NCBI RefSeq assembly: GCF_003611035.1
Contig: NZ_CP030033.1
Span: forward strand, 124,001-188,000
Source of the DNA: Cryobacterium soli
Lineage (GTDB): Bacteria > Actinomycetota > Actinomycetes > Actinomycetales > Microbacteriaceae
Length of the DNA: 64,000 nt
Direction: 5' to 3'
Each line of letters starts with the position of its first letter. Position 1 is the first letter of the stretch. The notes beneath the pieces are model-generated. The model made no database searches. It worked only from the letters and a program-made list of their open reading frames with translations, and was not told the DNA's origin. A program made the position numbers and the translations under genes. Shown one piece after another: positions 25,269 to 34,904 of this stretch.

Positions 25269-25889
25269 ATGACGGAAACGTCTGATGCAGGCCCCCGGGA
25301 CACTCCATGGGACCGGCTGTCCGGCAGCCCGCAGGATGCCGCCCACGGAGTCCAGGTGGAGAACTCCGGCGACTTCGCCGCGGTTCCGGATGCGTTCCAG
25401 CGCCTCTGGACGCCGCACCGGATGGTGTACATCCAGGGCGGGCAGCAGCCGCATCCCGATGACTGCCCGTTCTGCATCGCACCGTCCATGGACGACGAGA
25501 AGGCGCTCATCGTGGCGCGCGGCACGCACGCCTACGTGCTGCTGAACCTGTTCCCGTACAACAGCGGCCACTTGCTGGTATGCCCGTATCGGCATGTTGC
25601 GACGTATGACGAGGCCACGCCTGAAGAGGTCGCCGAAATCGGTAGCCTGACCCAGACGGCCATGCGGGTGCTCAAGGCCACCAGCGGCTGCGACGGGTTC
25701 AACCTCGGGATGAACCAGGGACGCATCGCCGGTGCCGGGATCGCGGAGCATCTGCACCAGCACATCGTGCCGCGGTGGGCGCTCGACTCGAACTTCTTCC
25801 CGATCATCGCCGGCACCAAGGCGATACCCCAGCTCCTGGGCGACGTGCGCCGCTCGGTCGCGGAGGGCTGGCCCGCCGGCGAGTCCTGA
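25269..25889 (+). CDS. HIT-family nucleotide hydrolase/transferase
   Basis: 206 residues; starts two bases after the thrS stop, so coupled. The histidine triad is [10 protein letters not shown], near residue 161, and a paired Cys motif (DDCPFC) at about 66-70 is like that of the Ap4A-type HIT proteins. Actinobacterial homologues beside thrS include diadenosine tetraphosphate phosphorylases. The ~45-residue N-terminus is low-complexity and probably flexible. Confidence 0.88.
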   Translation: MTETSDAGPRDTPWDRLSGSPQDAAHGVQVENSGDFAAVPDAFQRLWTPHRMVYIQGGQQPHPDDCPFCIAPSMDDEKALIVARGTHAYVLLNLFPYNSGHLLVCPYRHVATYDEATPEEVAEIGSLTQTAMRVLKATSGCDGFNLGMNQGRIAGAGIAEHLHQHIVPRWALDSNFFPIIAGTKAIPQLLGDVRRSVAEGWPAGES

Positions 25890-25980
25890 CCCTTCACCGC
25901 TTGGGCGTCGGTTTATCAGCAGTGTCCCTCGTGCCGGCACCCGAACGGCGGCACCCCACGCAAGGAATAGAATCGAAGTT

Positions 25981-26883
25981 ATGACTGACACCACAACTCC
26001 TGAGCAGTTCGGCTCGAGCCGCGTCAAGCGCGGACTCGCTGAGATGCTGAAGGGCGGCGTCATCATGGACGTCGTCAACGCCGATCAGGCCCGCATCGCC
26101 GAGGACGCCGGCGCCGTCGCCGTCATGGCGCTCGAGCGCGTTCCCGCCGATATCCGCTCGCAGGGTGGTGTCGCCCGCATGAGCGACCCCGACCTGATCG
26201 ACAGCATCATCGCCGAGGTCTCCATCCCGGTGATGGCCAAGGCCCGCATCGGCCACTTCGTCGAAGCGCAGGTGCTGCAGGCCCTCGAGGTCGACTACAT
26301 CGACGAGTCCGAAGTGCTCAGCCCGGCCGACTACGTCAACCACATCGACAAGTGGAACTTCACGGTTCCGTTCGTCTGCGGTGCGACGAACCTGGGTGAG
26401 GCGCTCCGCCGCATCACCGAGGGCGCCGCGATGATCCGCTCCAAGGGCGAGGCCGGCACCGGCGACGTGTCGGAGGCCACCAAGCACATCCGCACCATCA
26501 AGGGCGAGATCGCCCGGCTGTCCTCGCTCACCAAGGACGAGCTGTACGTGGCCGCCAAGGAGCTGCAGGCGCCGTACGAACTGGTCGCCGAGATCGCCTC
26601 GACCGGCAAGCTGCCCGTCGTGCTCTTCACCGCGGGCGGCGTGGCCACCCCGGCCGACGCGGCCATGATGATGCAGCTCGGCGCCGACGGCGTCTTCGTG
26701 GGTTCGGGCATCTTCAAGTCCGGCAACCCGCAGGAGCGCGCCAACGCGATCGTCAAGGCCGTCGCGTTCTACGACGACGCCAAGATCATCGCGGATGTCT
26801 CCCGCGGCCTCGGCGAAGCGATGGTCGGCATCAACGTGGCCGACCTCCCCGCACCGCACCGCCTCTCCGAGCGCGGCTGGTAA
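25981..26883 (+). CDS. pdxS: Pyridoxal 5'-phosphate synthase lyase subunit PdxS
   Basis: 300 residues, the synthase subunit that builds PLP from ribose 5-phosphate, glyceraldehyde 3-phosphate and ammonia supplied by PdxT. The Schiff-base lysine is Lys87 in VMAKARIGH, and [19 protein letters not shown] is the phosphate-binding end of the barrel. Start at the ATG at 25981, 91 bases after the HIT gene. Next gene pdxT follows after 10 bases. Confidence 0.97.
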   Translation: MTDTTTPEQFGSSRVKRGLAEMLKGGVIMDVVNADQARIAEDAGAVAVMALERVPADIRSQGGVARMSDPDLIDSIIAEVSIPVMAKARIGHFVEAQVLQALEVDYIDESEVLSPADYVNHIDKWNFTVPFVCGATNLGEALRRITEGAAMIRSKGEAGTGDVSEATKHIRTIKGEIARLSSLTKDELYVAAKELQAPYELVAEIASTGKLPVVLFTAGGVATPADAAMMMQLGADGVFVGSGIFKSGNPQERANAIVKAVAFYDDAKIIADVSRGLGEAMVGINVADLPAPHRLSERGW

Positions 26884-26893
26884 CACCAGCTTC

Positions 26894-27487
26894 ATGACCG
26901 TTGGAGTACTCGCCCTGCAGGGCGACTTTCGCGAGCATGCCGCGATGTTGAGTTCGCTCGGCAGCGAGGTGCTCCTCGTGCGCCGCCCGGAGGAGCTGGC
27001 CGTCGTCGACGGCCTGGTGATCCCGGGCGGCGAGTCCAGCGTGATGGACAAGCTGACCCGCCTGTTCGGCCTGTCCGAACCGCTGCGGGCGGCCGTGGGC
27101 GCAGGGCTGCCCGTGTACGGCACCTGCGCCGGGCTGATCATGCTGGCCGACACCGTCCTCGACGGCATCTCCGGGCAGCAGAGCCTGGGCGGGCTCGACA
27201 TCAGCGTGCGCCGCAACGCCTTCGGCTCGCAGACCGCCTCGTTCGAGACCGATCTCGATGTACCCGTGCTCGGCGGCCCACCGGTGCACGCCGTGTTCAT
27301 CCGTGCGCCCGTCGTGGAGAGCGTCGGACCGAACGCCACGGCCCTCGCCACGGTCGCCGACGGCCGCTGCGTCGCGGTGGAACAGGGCAACCTGATCGGC
27401 ACGTCCTTCCACCCCGAGATCACCGGGGAGCACCGATTCCACGAGTACTTCCTTCAGAAGGTCCGGAGCGCCGGCTTCCGGTCGTGA
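26894..27487 (+). CDS. pdxT: Pyridoxal 5'-phosphate synthase glutaminase subunit PdxT
   Basis: 197 residues, a class I glutamine amidotransferase supplying ammonia to PdxS. The catalytic nucleophile is Cys78 in YGTCAGL, and His173 and Glu175 in SFHPEI complete the triad. The N-terminal VGVLALQGDFREH is characteristic. Confidence 0.97.
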   Translation: MTVGVLALQGDFREHAAMLSSLGSEVLLVRRPEELAVVDGLVIPGGESSVMDKLTRLFGLSEPLRAAVGAGLPVYGTCAGLIMLADTVLDGISGQQSLGGLDISVRRNAFGSQTASFETDLDVPVLGGPPVHAVFIRAPVVESVGPNATALATVADGRCVAVEQGNLIGTSFHPEITGEHRFHEYFLQKVRSAGFRS

Positions 27488-27518
27488 CGTACCGTTCTTG
27501 CTGCGTCAGACTGGGCGC

Positions 27519-28115
27519 ATGACCCGTTACATCGCACTCCTGCGCGGCATCAACGTCGGCGGCATCAACATCCGCATGGCCGAGCTCGCCGAGACGGTGC
27601 GCAGCCTCGGCCACACCGGAGTGACGACGGTCCTCGCCAGCGGAAACGTGGTCTTTGAGACCTCTGAGACGGATGCCGCCGTCAAATCCGGCCTGGAACG
27701 CGCGCTCTCCGACCGGTTCGGCTACGAGGCTTGGGTGGTGCTCGTGGCCTGGCCCCGACTAACGGGCACCGTCGCGGAGTACCCATTCGAGGATCGCGAT
27801 GGCTGGCATTCTTACGTGCTGTTCGGCTCCGAGCCGACCAGCATCGATGGTCTGCTCGCGGCCGCACCTGAGCTGGATCCGAACGACGAGAGGGTGCAAC
27901 GGGGCACGGACGTCGTCTACTGGCAGGTGCGACGTGCGGTAGGTATCAAGAGTCCCTTCAGCGTTCTGTCGGGCAAGGCGCGTTTCAAGTCCACCACGAC
28001 CACCCGCAACCTGCGGACGCTGAGGAAGATCCTGGCTGTACCTGTGGGCGCTCTACCTGACGGCGCTGCACCTGAACCCGTCGTGTCCAAAGCCGGTCCC
28101 AACCCCGCGGGCTAG
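27519..28115 (+). CDS. DUF1697 family protein
   Basis: 198 residues. The opening YIALLRGINVGG, the TVLASGNVVFE block and the RKILAV end are the DUF1697 signature. Function unknown. The ATG at 27519 is preferred over an upstream TTG at 27498, because family homology begins at MTRYIALL. It separates pdxT from yebC, where related genomes usually have them close together. Confidence 0.85.
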   Translation: MTRYIALLRGINVGGINIRMAELAETVRSLGHTGVTTVLASGNVVFETSETDAAVKSGLERALSDRFGYEAWVVLVAWPRLTGTVAEYPFEDRDGWHSYVLFGSEPTSIDGLLAAAPELDPNDERVQRGTDVVYWQVRRAVGIKSPFSVLSGKARFKSTTTTRNLRTLRKILAVPVGALPDGAAPEPVVSKAGPNPAG

Positions 28116-28118
28116 ACT
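28113..28118 (+). promoter_or_regulatory. Candidate -10 box for yebC
   Basis: TAGACT overlapping the DUF1697 stop, about 140 bases before yebC. It fits the actinobacterial TAnnnT -10 pattern; no clear -35 box. The 143-base gap shows nothing else. Confidence 0.35.
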
Positions 28119-28258
28119 GGGATCGCACCAGCGTTCGAGGTCGTTCGCTGTGCCACCACGCTTGATGAACAGTTCAACACCAGGCAGTGCAGCGATGCAC
28201 CGCATCCACCCTGCGGCGCGCGACAGCGTCGCACGACTAAGCGACACACGGGAGATTC

Positions 28259-29023
28259 ATGTCCGGGCACTCCAAATGGGCGACAACCAAGCACCAGAAG
28301 GCCGTCACCGACTCGCGTCGGGCCAAGGCGTTCGCCAAGCTGATCAAGAACATCGAGGTCGCGGCCCGCATGGGCGGCGCCGACCTGTCGGGTAACCCCA
28401 CTCTCGTCGACGCCATCCAGAAGGCCAAGAAGACCTCGGTCCCCAACGACAACATCGACCGCGCCGTCAAGCGCGGCGCCGGCCTCTCCGGCGAGGTCGT
28501 CGACTACACGACCATCATGTACGAGGGCTACGCCGCCAACGGCGTCGCGATCATGATCGAGTGCCTCACCGACAACAAGAACCGCGCGGCCGCCGAGGTG
28601 CGCACGACAGTCAGCCGCAACGGCGGCAACATGGCCGACCCGGGCAGCGTCGCCTACAACTTCCACCGGAAGGGCATCGTCGTCGTCCCCAAGGGCAACG
28701 ATGTCACGGAAGACGATGTGCTCGCCGCCGTGCTCGATGCGGGAGCCGAGGAAGTCGTCGACGACGGCGAGAAGTTCGAGGTCTTCAGTGAAGCCCACGA
28801 CCTCGTCGCCACCCGTACCGCGCTGCAGACCGCGGGCATCGACTACGACTCGGCCGACATCGCCTTCGTTCCGCAGCTCAAGATCGAGGTCGACGCCGAG
28901 ACCGCCCGCAAGGTGTTCAGGCTCATCGACGCCCTCGAGGAGCTCGACGACGTGCAGAACATCTACAGCAACTACGACGTCACGCCCGAGGTGCAGGCCG
29001 AACTCGAATCCGAGAGCGAATAG
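28259..29023 (+). CDS. YebC/PmpR family DNA-binding protein
   Basis: 254 residues. [14 protein letters not shown] at the start, the [10 protein letters not shown] block and the [14 protein letters not shown] region are the YebC/PmpR signature. Members bind DNA or act in translation of polyproline stretches; the assigned name is only the family. GGGAG precedes the ATG. ruvC follows after 7 bases. Confidence 0.93.
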   Translation: MSGHSKWATTKHQKAVTDSRRAKAFAKLIKNIEVAARMGGADLSGNPTLVDAIQKAKKTSVPNDNIDRAVKRGAGLSGEVVDYTTIMYEGYAANGVAIMIECLTDNKNRAAAEVRTTVSRNGGNMADPGSVAYNFHRKGIVVVPKGNDVTEDDVLAAVLDAGAEEVVDDGEKFEVFSEAHDLVATRTALQTAGIDYDSADIAFVPQLKIEVDAETARKVFRLIDALEELDDVQNIYSNYDVTPEVQAELESESE

Positions 29024-29030
29024 CACACCC

Positions 29031-29684
29031 ATGACGGTCAGGGTGCTGGGCATCGACCCCGGCCTGACCCGCTGCGGCGTCGGCATCGTCGACGTCGCAG
29101 CGAACCGCTCGGCCACACTGGTGGACGTGCAGGTGCTGCGCAGTTCCCCCGACCTGAGCCTCGAGCGCCGACTTTTGCTCATCGGCGAAGGACTCGAGGA
29201 ACTGCTCGACCGGCACCAACCCCAATTCGTGGCCATCGAGCGCGTCTTCGCCCAGCAGAACGTAAGCACGGTGATGGGCACGGCGCAGATCAGCGGCGTG
29301 GCCCTCATGCTCGCCGCCCGGCGTGGCCTCACCGTGACCCTGCACACCCCCAGCGAGGTCAAGGCCGCCATCACCGGGTACGGCTCCGCCGACAAGAAGC
29401 AGGTGGGCACCATGGTGGCCCGGGTGCTCGGACTGGCGGAGATCCCGAAGCCGGCGGATGCCGCCGACGCGCTGGCGCTGGCCATCTGCCACGCCTGGCG
29501 GACCGGCGTCGGCGGCGGAGTGCTGCCCACCAGCGGCACAGTGGCGGCCGGCAACAGGTCCACCCCGGCCCGCAACCCCGGAGCCCTCACCCCGGCGCAG
29601 AAGGCCTGGCGGGATGCGGAGCGCGGCAACGCGCCGGGCGCGGCGGCGGCAACGTCGGCGGCGCACCGTAGGCTGAATACGTGA
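29031..29684 (+). CDS. ruvC: Crossover junction endodeoxyribonuclease RuvC
   Basis: 217 residues. The catalytic acidic residue in [11 protein letters not shown], the Glu in VAIERVFA and the Asp pair in [11 protein letters not shown] form the RuvC active site for cutting Holliday junctions. The Ala/Thr-rich C-terminus (about 170-217) is longer than in E. coli. Next gene ruvA overlaps it by four bases (GTGA). Confidence 0.96.
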   Translation: MTVRVLGIDPGLTRCGVGIVDVAANRSATLVDVQVLRSSPDLSLERRLLLIGEGLEELLDRHQPQFVAIERVFAQQNVSTVMGTAQISGVALMLAARRGLTVTLHTPSEVKAAITGYGSADKKQVGTMVARVLGLAEIPKPADAADALALAICHAWRTGVGGGVLPTSGTVAAGNRSTPARNPGALTPAQKAWRDAERGNAPGAAAATSAAHRRLNT

Positions 29685-30325
29685 TCTCTTCAGTGCGTGG
29701 CCCTGTCCTGTCCGCCCTGGGTTCCACGGTGGTCATCGAGGTCGGGGGAGTGGGACTGGCCGTGCAGGTCACCCCTCCGACGGCCCTGGCCGCCCGGGTC
29801 GGCACCGAGACCCGGCTGTCGACCACACTGATCGTGAGGGAGGATTCCCTCACGCTGTACGGGTTCCCCTCCGCCGACGAGCTGGCTGTCTTCGAACTTC
29901 TGGTCGGCGTCACCGGGGTCGGACCCAAGTCGGCCCTCGGCGTGCTGGCCGTCCTCAGCCCCAACCAGATCGCGCAGGCCGTGTCCGCCGAAGACGACTC
30001 GGTCTTCCGCAAGGTGAGCGGTATCGGCCCCAAGACCGCCAAGCTCATCGTGCTGTCCCTAGCCGGCAAGCTCGTCGTCACCGCCGCATCCGCCACGCCA
30101 GGCCGCCCGAGTGCCACGGCCGCTGTAGGCACCAGCGTGCAGACCGCCCTGATCGGTCTCGGCTGGTCCGAGAAGGTCGCCGCTCAGGCCGTCGAGGAGA
30201 TCCTGGCCGGCAGCAGCGCCGAGTTCGACGCCGAAGAAGCCGGCGTCGCTGCCGTCCTGCGTCTGGCCCTGGCCCGCCTCGGTCCGGCCCAACACGCCGG
30301 CGCCGCAGACGGGAGCCACCGCTGA
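29681..30325 (+). CDS. ruvA: Holliday junction branch migration protein RuvA
   Basis: 214 residues starting at GTG. It has the N-terminal OB fold ([11 protein letters not shown] to YGFPSADEL), the helix-hairpin-helix pairs [10 protein letters not shown] and [10 protein letters not shown], and domain III at the C-terminus that contacts RuvB. It overlaps ruvC (GTGA) and ruvB (TGATG). Confidence 0.97.
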   Translation: MISSVRGPVLSALGSTVVIEVGGVGLAVQVTPPTALAARVGTETRLSTTLIVREDSLTLYGFPSADELAVFELLVGVTGVGPKSALGVLAVLSPNQIAQAVSAEDDSVFRKVSGIGPKTAKLIVLSLAGKLVVTAASATPGRPSATAAVGTSVQTALIGLGWSEKVAAQAVEEILAGSSAEFDAEEAGVAAVLRLALARLGPAQHAGAADGSHR

Positions 30326-31359
30326 TGACGACGGATCCCGGAGTCGAACTGGCCAACCCGGCCCTGGCCGGCGATGCCGAACTCGCCTTCGAAGGCGCCC
30401 TGCGTCCCAAGAGTCTCACCGAATTCGTGGGCCAGCAGAAGGTACGCGGCCAGTTGCAGCTTCTGCTCACCGCCGCGTCCATGCAGCAGCGCACCCCCGA
30501 CCACATTCTCCTGGCGGGTCCTCCCGGCCTCGGCAAGACCACCCTGGCCATGATCATCGCCTACGAGGGCAACCGCCCCCTGCGCATGTCGAGCGGCCCG
30601 GCCATCCAGCACGCCGGTGACCTCGCCGCCGTGCTCTCGTCGCTTGTGCCCGGCGAGGTGCTCTTCATCGACGAGATCCACCGCATGGCACGGTCCGCCG
30701 AGGAGATGCTCTACCTGGCGATGGAGGACTTCCGCATCGACATCATGGTGGGCAAGGGCGCGGGGGCCACCTCGGTGCCGCTCGACCTGGCCCCGTTCAC
30801 TCTCGTGGGTGCCACCACCCGCTCGGGGATGCTGCCCAACCCGTTGCGGGACCGGTTCGGTTTCACCGCGCACCTGGAGTTCTACGCCGACGACGAACTC
30901 GAACAGGTGCTCACCCGGGCTGCGAGACTGCTCGGCCTCGTCATCGACCGGGAAGCCATCGCCGAGATCGCCGGCCGCTGCCGCGGAACTCCCCGGATCG
31001 CCAACCGGCTGCTGCGGCGGGTGCGCGACTACGCCTTGGTGCACGGCGGCGACGCCGACCTGGCCGCCGTCCACGCCGCGTTGGAGCTGTACGACGTCGA
31101 CGAGATCGGCCTCGACAGGCTCGACCGGGAGGTCATGAACATCGTGCTGACCCGTTTTGGGGGTGGCCCGGTCGGCCTCAACACCCTGGCTGTCTCGGTG
31201 GGGGAGGAACCGGACACCATCGAATCGGTCGTCGAGCCCTTCCTGGTACGGATAGGCTTCCTCACGCGTACCCCGCGAGGGCGGGTTGCCACTCCCGCAG
31301 CGTGGCGGCACTTCGGACTGAGTGATCCTCAGGCTGCGTTCACCTTGGATGTTCTATAA
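30325..31359 (+). CDS. ruvB: Holliday junction branch migration helicase RuvB
   Basis: 344 residues. Walker A is [12 protein letters not shown] and Walker B is LFIDEIHR, with GATTRSG as sensor 1 and [15 protein letters not shown] as sensor 2. The C-terminal winged helix binds DNA. It overlaps ruvA by one base; yajC follows after 149 bases. Confidence 0.97.
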   Translation: MTTDPGVELANPALAGDAELAFEGALRPKSLTEFVGQQKVRGQLQLLLTAASMQQRTPDHILLAGPPGLGKTTLAMIIAYEGNRPLRMSSGPAIQHAGDLAAVLSSLVPGEVLFIDEIHRMARSAEEMLYLAMEDFRIDIMVGKGAGATSVPLDLAPFTLVGATTRSGMLPNPLRDRFGFTAHLEFYADDELEQVLTRAARLLGLVIDREAIAEIAGRCRGTPRIANRLLRRVRDYALVHGGDADLAAVHAALELYDVDEIGLDRLDREVMNIVLTRFGGGPVGLNTLAVSVGEEPDTIESVVEPFLVRIGFLTRTPRGRVATPAAWRHFGLSDPQAAFTLDVL

Positions 31360-31360
31360 T
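31355..31360 (+). promoter_or_regulatory. Consensus -10 box at the end of ruvB
   Basis: A perfect TATAAT straddles the ruvB stop codon, ~150 bases before yajC. No good -35 box is seen. It may drive yajC-secD-secF separately from ruvCAB. Confidence 0.4.
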
Positions 31361-31508
31361 TCAAGCTGGTCAGGCACGCCCGTCAGGCGTGTAACCCAGT
31401 GCTCGGCCCGTCGAAGCTCCGCTCCTCGACAGCTCAGCACACAAAAAGCTCTGCACATCCCCAACACTGCACCGGCATGTCCCAGGTGCGGGAAGGTCTC
31501 ACAGTTCT

Positions 31509-31946
31509 ATGGATCCGTTGACTCTTGTCATGCTCGCCGTTTTGGCGCTGCTCGTGTTCTTCATGTTTCGCAACGGCCGCAAGCGCCAGAAGGACACCCT
31601 GGCCCTGCAGTCGAAGATGGTGGCCGGCGCGGACGTCATGACCAACTTCGGTCTCTACGGCACCATCGTGTCCATCGACGAAGAAGAGAACAAGGTCGCT
31701 CTCGAGATCGCACCGGGAACCATCGTGCAGATCCACCGTCAGACCATCGCTCGCGTCGTCGAGCCCACCGTCGTGGGTGACGACGTCGTCCTCGACGACA
31801 CCGTCGATGAGACCGCCGGCACGCCGGCCATCGTGGGCGAGCCGGAATACGGCCAGCGCACCGAGACGGAGCCGACCGATGACTCGGCGTCTGACAGCAC
31901 GACCGTGACCGACACAAACACCGAACCCAAAAAGGGCGACGCGTAA
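31509..31946 (+). CDS. yajC: Preprotein translocase accessory subunit YajC
   Basis: 145 residues. An N-terminal transmembrane helix (about 5-20, LTLVMLAVLALLVFFMFR) is followed by the YajC core (RKRQKDTLALQSKM to VQIHRQTIARVV). The acidic C-terminal tail is variable. It works with SecD and SecF at the SecYEG channel; the three genes are in order here. Confidence 0.9.
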   Translation: MDPLTLVMLAVLALLVFFMFRNGRKRQKDTLALQSKMVAGADVMTNFGLYGTIVSIDEEENKVALEIAPGTIVQIHRQTIARVVEPTVVGDDVVLDDTVDETAGTPAIVGEPEYGQRTETEPTDDSASDSTTVTDTNTEPKKGDA

Positions 31947-31959
31947 CACATCCCCTCTC

Positions 31960-31987
31960 CGTGCCCACGCCCATCGGCGTGGGCACG
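31960..31987 (+). promoter_or_regulatory. Strong hairpin between yajC and secD
   Basis: Perfect 12-base arms CGTGCCCACGCC and GGCGTGGGCACG around a CATC loop, 25 bases before secD, without a T-run. It could be a GC-rich attenuator or an mRNA-stability hairpin setting different YajC and SecD levels. The same CATC tetraloop caps the hairpin at 58268. Confidence 0.55.
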
Positions 31988-32011
31988 AGCAAAGAAAGCT
32001 GAGTTCAATAG

Positions 32012-33762
32012 GTGGCTAAGTCGTCTCCGACCAAGAAGGCCTGGCGCTCGCTGACCTGGCTTGGCGTGATCATCGTCGGTCTCATCGCTCTGAACGGGGC
32101 CGGAGTGCTCTCCGGCGGCGGGTCCTGGACCCCCAAGCTGGCTCTCGACCTCGAGGGCGGAACGCAGATCATCCTGGCTCCCAAGCTCGAGTCGGGCCAG
32201 ACGGTCTCGTCCGAACAGCTGAGCCAGGCTGTCTCGATCATCCGCCAGCGCATCGACTCTGCCGGTGTCTCCGAATCGGAGATCAACACCCAGGGCGGGG
32301 AGAACATCGTTGTGTCGATCCCCGGCACCCCCGACGACGCCACCCTGAACCGCATCCAGTCCTCGGCCAAGCTCGAGTTCCGCCCGGTCCTGATCGCCTC
32401 AGCTCCTTCCGCTGACAGCGTCGGCGCCGATGGTTCCACCGCCACTCCCGGCGCCACGGATGCTGCGACCGATGCTGCGACGGATGCCGCCACCCCCGCT
32501 CCGGAGACGACCCCGTCCGTCGCCCCGACCGACGCCAGCGACCTGAACAACATCACCCCTGCCCTGCAGGAGGAGTTCGACACCTTCCAGTGCAGCGACA
32601 TCGACACCACCACCGTCGCACCGGCCGATCAGCCCCTGATCACCTGTGAGACCGACGGGAGCGTCAAGTACATCCTCGGCCCGGTCGAGGTCAGCGGCGA
32701 GAACATCTCCGACGCCACCAACGGGCAGGTCACCACGCAGAGCGGCGCGACCACCGGCGAGTGGGCCGTGAACATCGTCTTCGACGGCACCGGAACCCGG
32801 GCCTTCGCCGACGTCACGACCCGCCTGAGCGGCCTGGAGGGCGCGCAGAACCAGTTCGCCATCGTGCTCGACGGCAAAGTCATCTCCGCTCCGCGCACCC
32901 TCGCCGTGATCACCGACGGCAAGCCGCAGATCACCGGCTCTTTCGACCAGGACACCTCGAAGGCTCTCGCCGACCAGCTCAAGTTCGGCGCCCTGCCGAT
33001 CAGCTTCACCGTGCAGAGCCAGGACACCATCTCGGCCACCCTCGGATCCACCCAGCTGCAGAGCGGACTCATCGCCGGTCTGATCGGACTGATCCTGGTG
33101 GTCCTGTACTCCCTGGCGCAGTACCGTCTGCTCGGCCTGGTCACCATCGCGTCGCTGGCCGTCGCCGCGGTGATCACCTATTTCCTGATCACCCTGCTGT
33201 CCTGGCGGGAGGGCTACCGGCTCTCGCTCGCCGGTGTCGCGGGCCTCATCGTGGCCATCGGTATCACCGCGGACTCCTTCATCGTCTACTTCGAGCGGGT
33301 GCGCGACGAGTTGCGCGACGGCAGGGGACTCGTGTCGGCGGTCGAGTCCGGCTGGCGTCGCGCCATCCGCACCATCATCGCGTCCGACACGGTCAACTTC
33401 CTCGCTGCAGCCGTGCTCTTCATCCTCGCCGTCGGCAACGTCCGTGGCTTCGCCCTCACCCTGGGCCTGACGACCCTCGTCGACCTGCTCGTCGTGGCCA
33501 TGTTCACCCACCCCACGCTGCAGCTTCTGGCCCGCACCAAGTTCTTCGGTGAGGGCCACCGCTTCAGCGGGCTGGATCCCGCGCGCTGGGCGCCGTCTAT
33601 CGCGGCCGGGCGCAGTTCGCGGCCCCCGCCGCACCGGGCACGTCGCGCAAGGGTGCTTCCGCCAGCAAGGAAGCCGTCAAACGTCAGACCATCGCCGAAC
33701 GCAAGGCGGCTGAGCTCATCGGATCCGGCTCGAGTAAGCCGACCGACGGGAAGGATTCCTAA
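32012..33762 (+). CDS. secD: Protein translocase subunit SecD (one-base frameshift near the 3' end)
   Basis: SecD of the SecDF translocation motor. The frame from GTG at 32012 gives TM1, the LDLEGGTQIIL block, a long extracytoplasmic domain with a Thr/Ala/Pro insert (about 140-175) and TM2-TM6 ending around LLARTKFFGEGH. At 33584-33588 a base is missing (GCGCGCTGGG, expected GCGCGC-C-TGGG). After it the +2 frame reads LGAVYRGRAQFAAPAAPG and ends in a TAA at 33760-33762 that overlaps the secF ATG. Uncorrected, the frame runs 889 codons across secF to 34681. Corrected length is about 583 residues. The cause (error or real mutation) is unknown. Confidence 0.9.
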
Positions 33763-34808
33763 TGGCCAGCTTCAGCCAGTTCGGCAACGACCTGCACACG
33801 GGCAAGCGCTCGTACAACATCGTCGGCCGTCGGAAGCTGTGGTATTCGATCGCCGCCGTGATGATCCTCGTCGCGATCCTGGGTCCGGTGCTGCGTGGTG
33901 GATTCACCTTCGGCATCGAGTTCACCGGTGGATCCGAGTTCGTCCTCTCCGACACCAGCACGCTGGACCAGGGCCCCGCGGCCGCGGCCGTGGCCGACGT
34001 CGTACCGGCTGCCGTACCCAAGATCTCGGCCGTCGGCAGCGATGGCATCCGGGTGCAGACCGACCAGCTCACCGACACCGAGAGCCGCGAGGTTCGCGCT
34101 GCCCTCGCCTCGGCGTACAGCATCGAACCTGCCCAGGTGACGTCGTCGTTCATCGGCCCGTCCTGGGGCCAGGACATCACCGGCTCCGCCATCCGCGCCC
34201 TGTTGACCTTCCTCGTTCTTGCCGGCGCCGTCATGGCCCTGTACTTCCGCACCTGGAAGATGGCGGTCGCGGCCATGGTGGCGCTGCTGCACGACCTCGT
34301 GATCACCGCAGGGTTCTACGGCATCACGGGCTTCGAGATCACCCCAGCGGCCGTGATCGGCTTCCTCACCATCCTGGGTTACTCGCTCTACGACACCGTG
34401 GTGGTGTTCGACAAGATCCGCGAGAACACCAGCGAGGACGGACCGGAGTCCCGGCGCACCTTTGCCGAGTCGGTCAACCTTGCGGTCAACCAGACCCTTG
34501 TCCGGTCGATCAACACCTCGATCGTGGCCGTGCTCCCGGTGGCTTCCATCCTCGTGATCGGCGCCTTCGTACTCGGCGCAGGTACCCTGCGGGACATCTC
34601 GCTCGCTCTGCTGATCGGCATGCTCGTGGGTACCTACTCCACGATCTTCATCGCGTCGCCGCTCTACGCCCAACTGCGTGAGAACGAGCCCGAGATCCGC
34701 AAGCGCGACAAGAAGGCGCTGGCTCTCAAGGCCAAGGCCGCCGGAACGTCGACGACCACGGTGTCGGACGGGGTCGCCTCGAACACGCACGTGGACGCCT
34801 CCGCGTGA
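33762..34808 (+). CDS. secF: Protein translocase subunit SecF
   Basis: 348 residues, six transmembrane helices, with the SecF block FGIEFTGGSEFV after TM1 and ILGYSLYDTVVVFDKIRENT in TM4-5. The ATG overlaps the corrected secD stop as TAATG, showing coupling. The C-terminal tail (about 300-348) is charged and cytoplasmic. Confidence 0.95.
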   Translation: MASFSQFGNDLHTGKRSYNIVGRRKLWYSIAAVMILVAILGPVLRGGFTFGIEFTGGSEFVLSDTSTLDQGPAAAAVADVVPAAVPKISAVGSDGIRVQTDQLTDTESREVRAALASAYSIEPAQVTSSFIGPSWGQDITGSAIRALLTFLVLAGAVMALYFRTWKMAVAAMVALLHDLVITAGFYGITGFEITPAAVIGFLTILGYSLYDTVVVFDKIRENTSEDGPESRRTFAESVNLAVNQTLVRSINTSIVAVLPVASILVIGAFVLGAGTLRDISLALLIGMLVGTYSTIFIASPLYAQLRENEPEIRKRDKKALALKAKAAGTSTTTVSDGVASNTHVDASA

Positions 34809-34904
34809 GCAGCGCCCAGACGCGGGAATATCCGGTGGCATCGCCCGGTTTACCGTTTATCCGCTAGTACAGGGATAATTGGCGCCAGGGAATGAGGTAA
34901 CGAG

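Noticed and set aside
32012..34681. Single 889-residue open frame
   Set aside because: The second part is the wrong frame of secF; SecF is complete in another frame at 33762.
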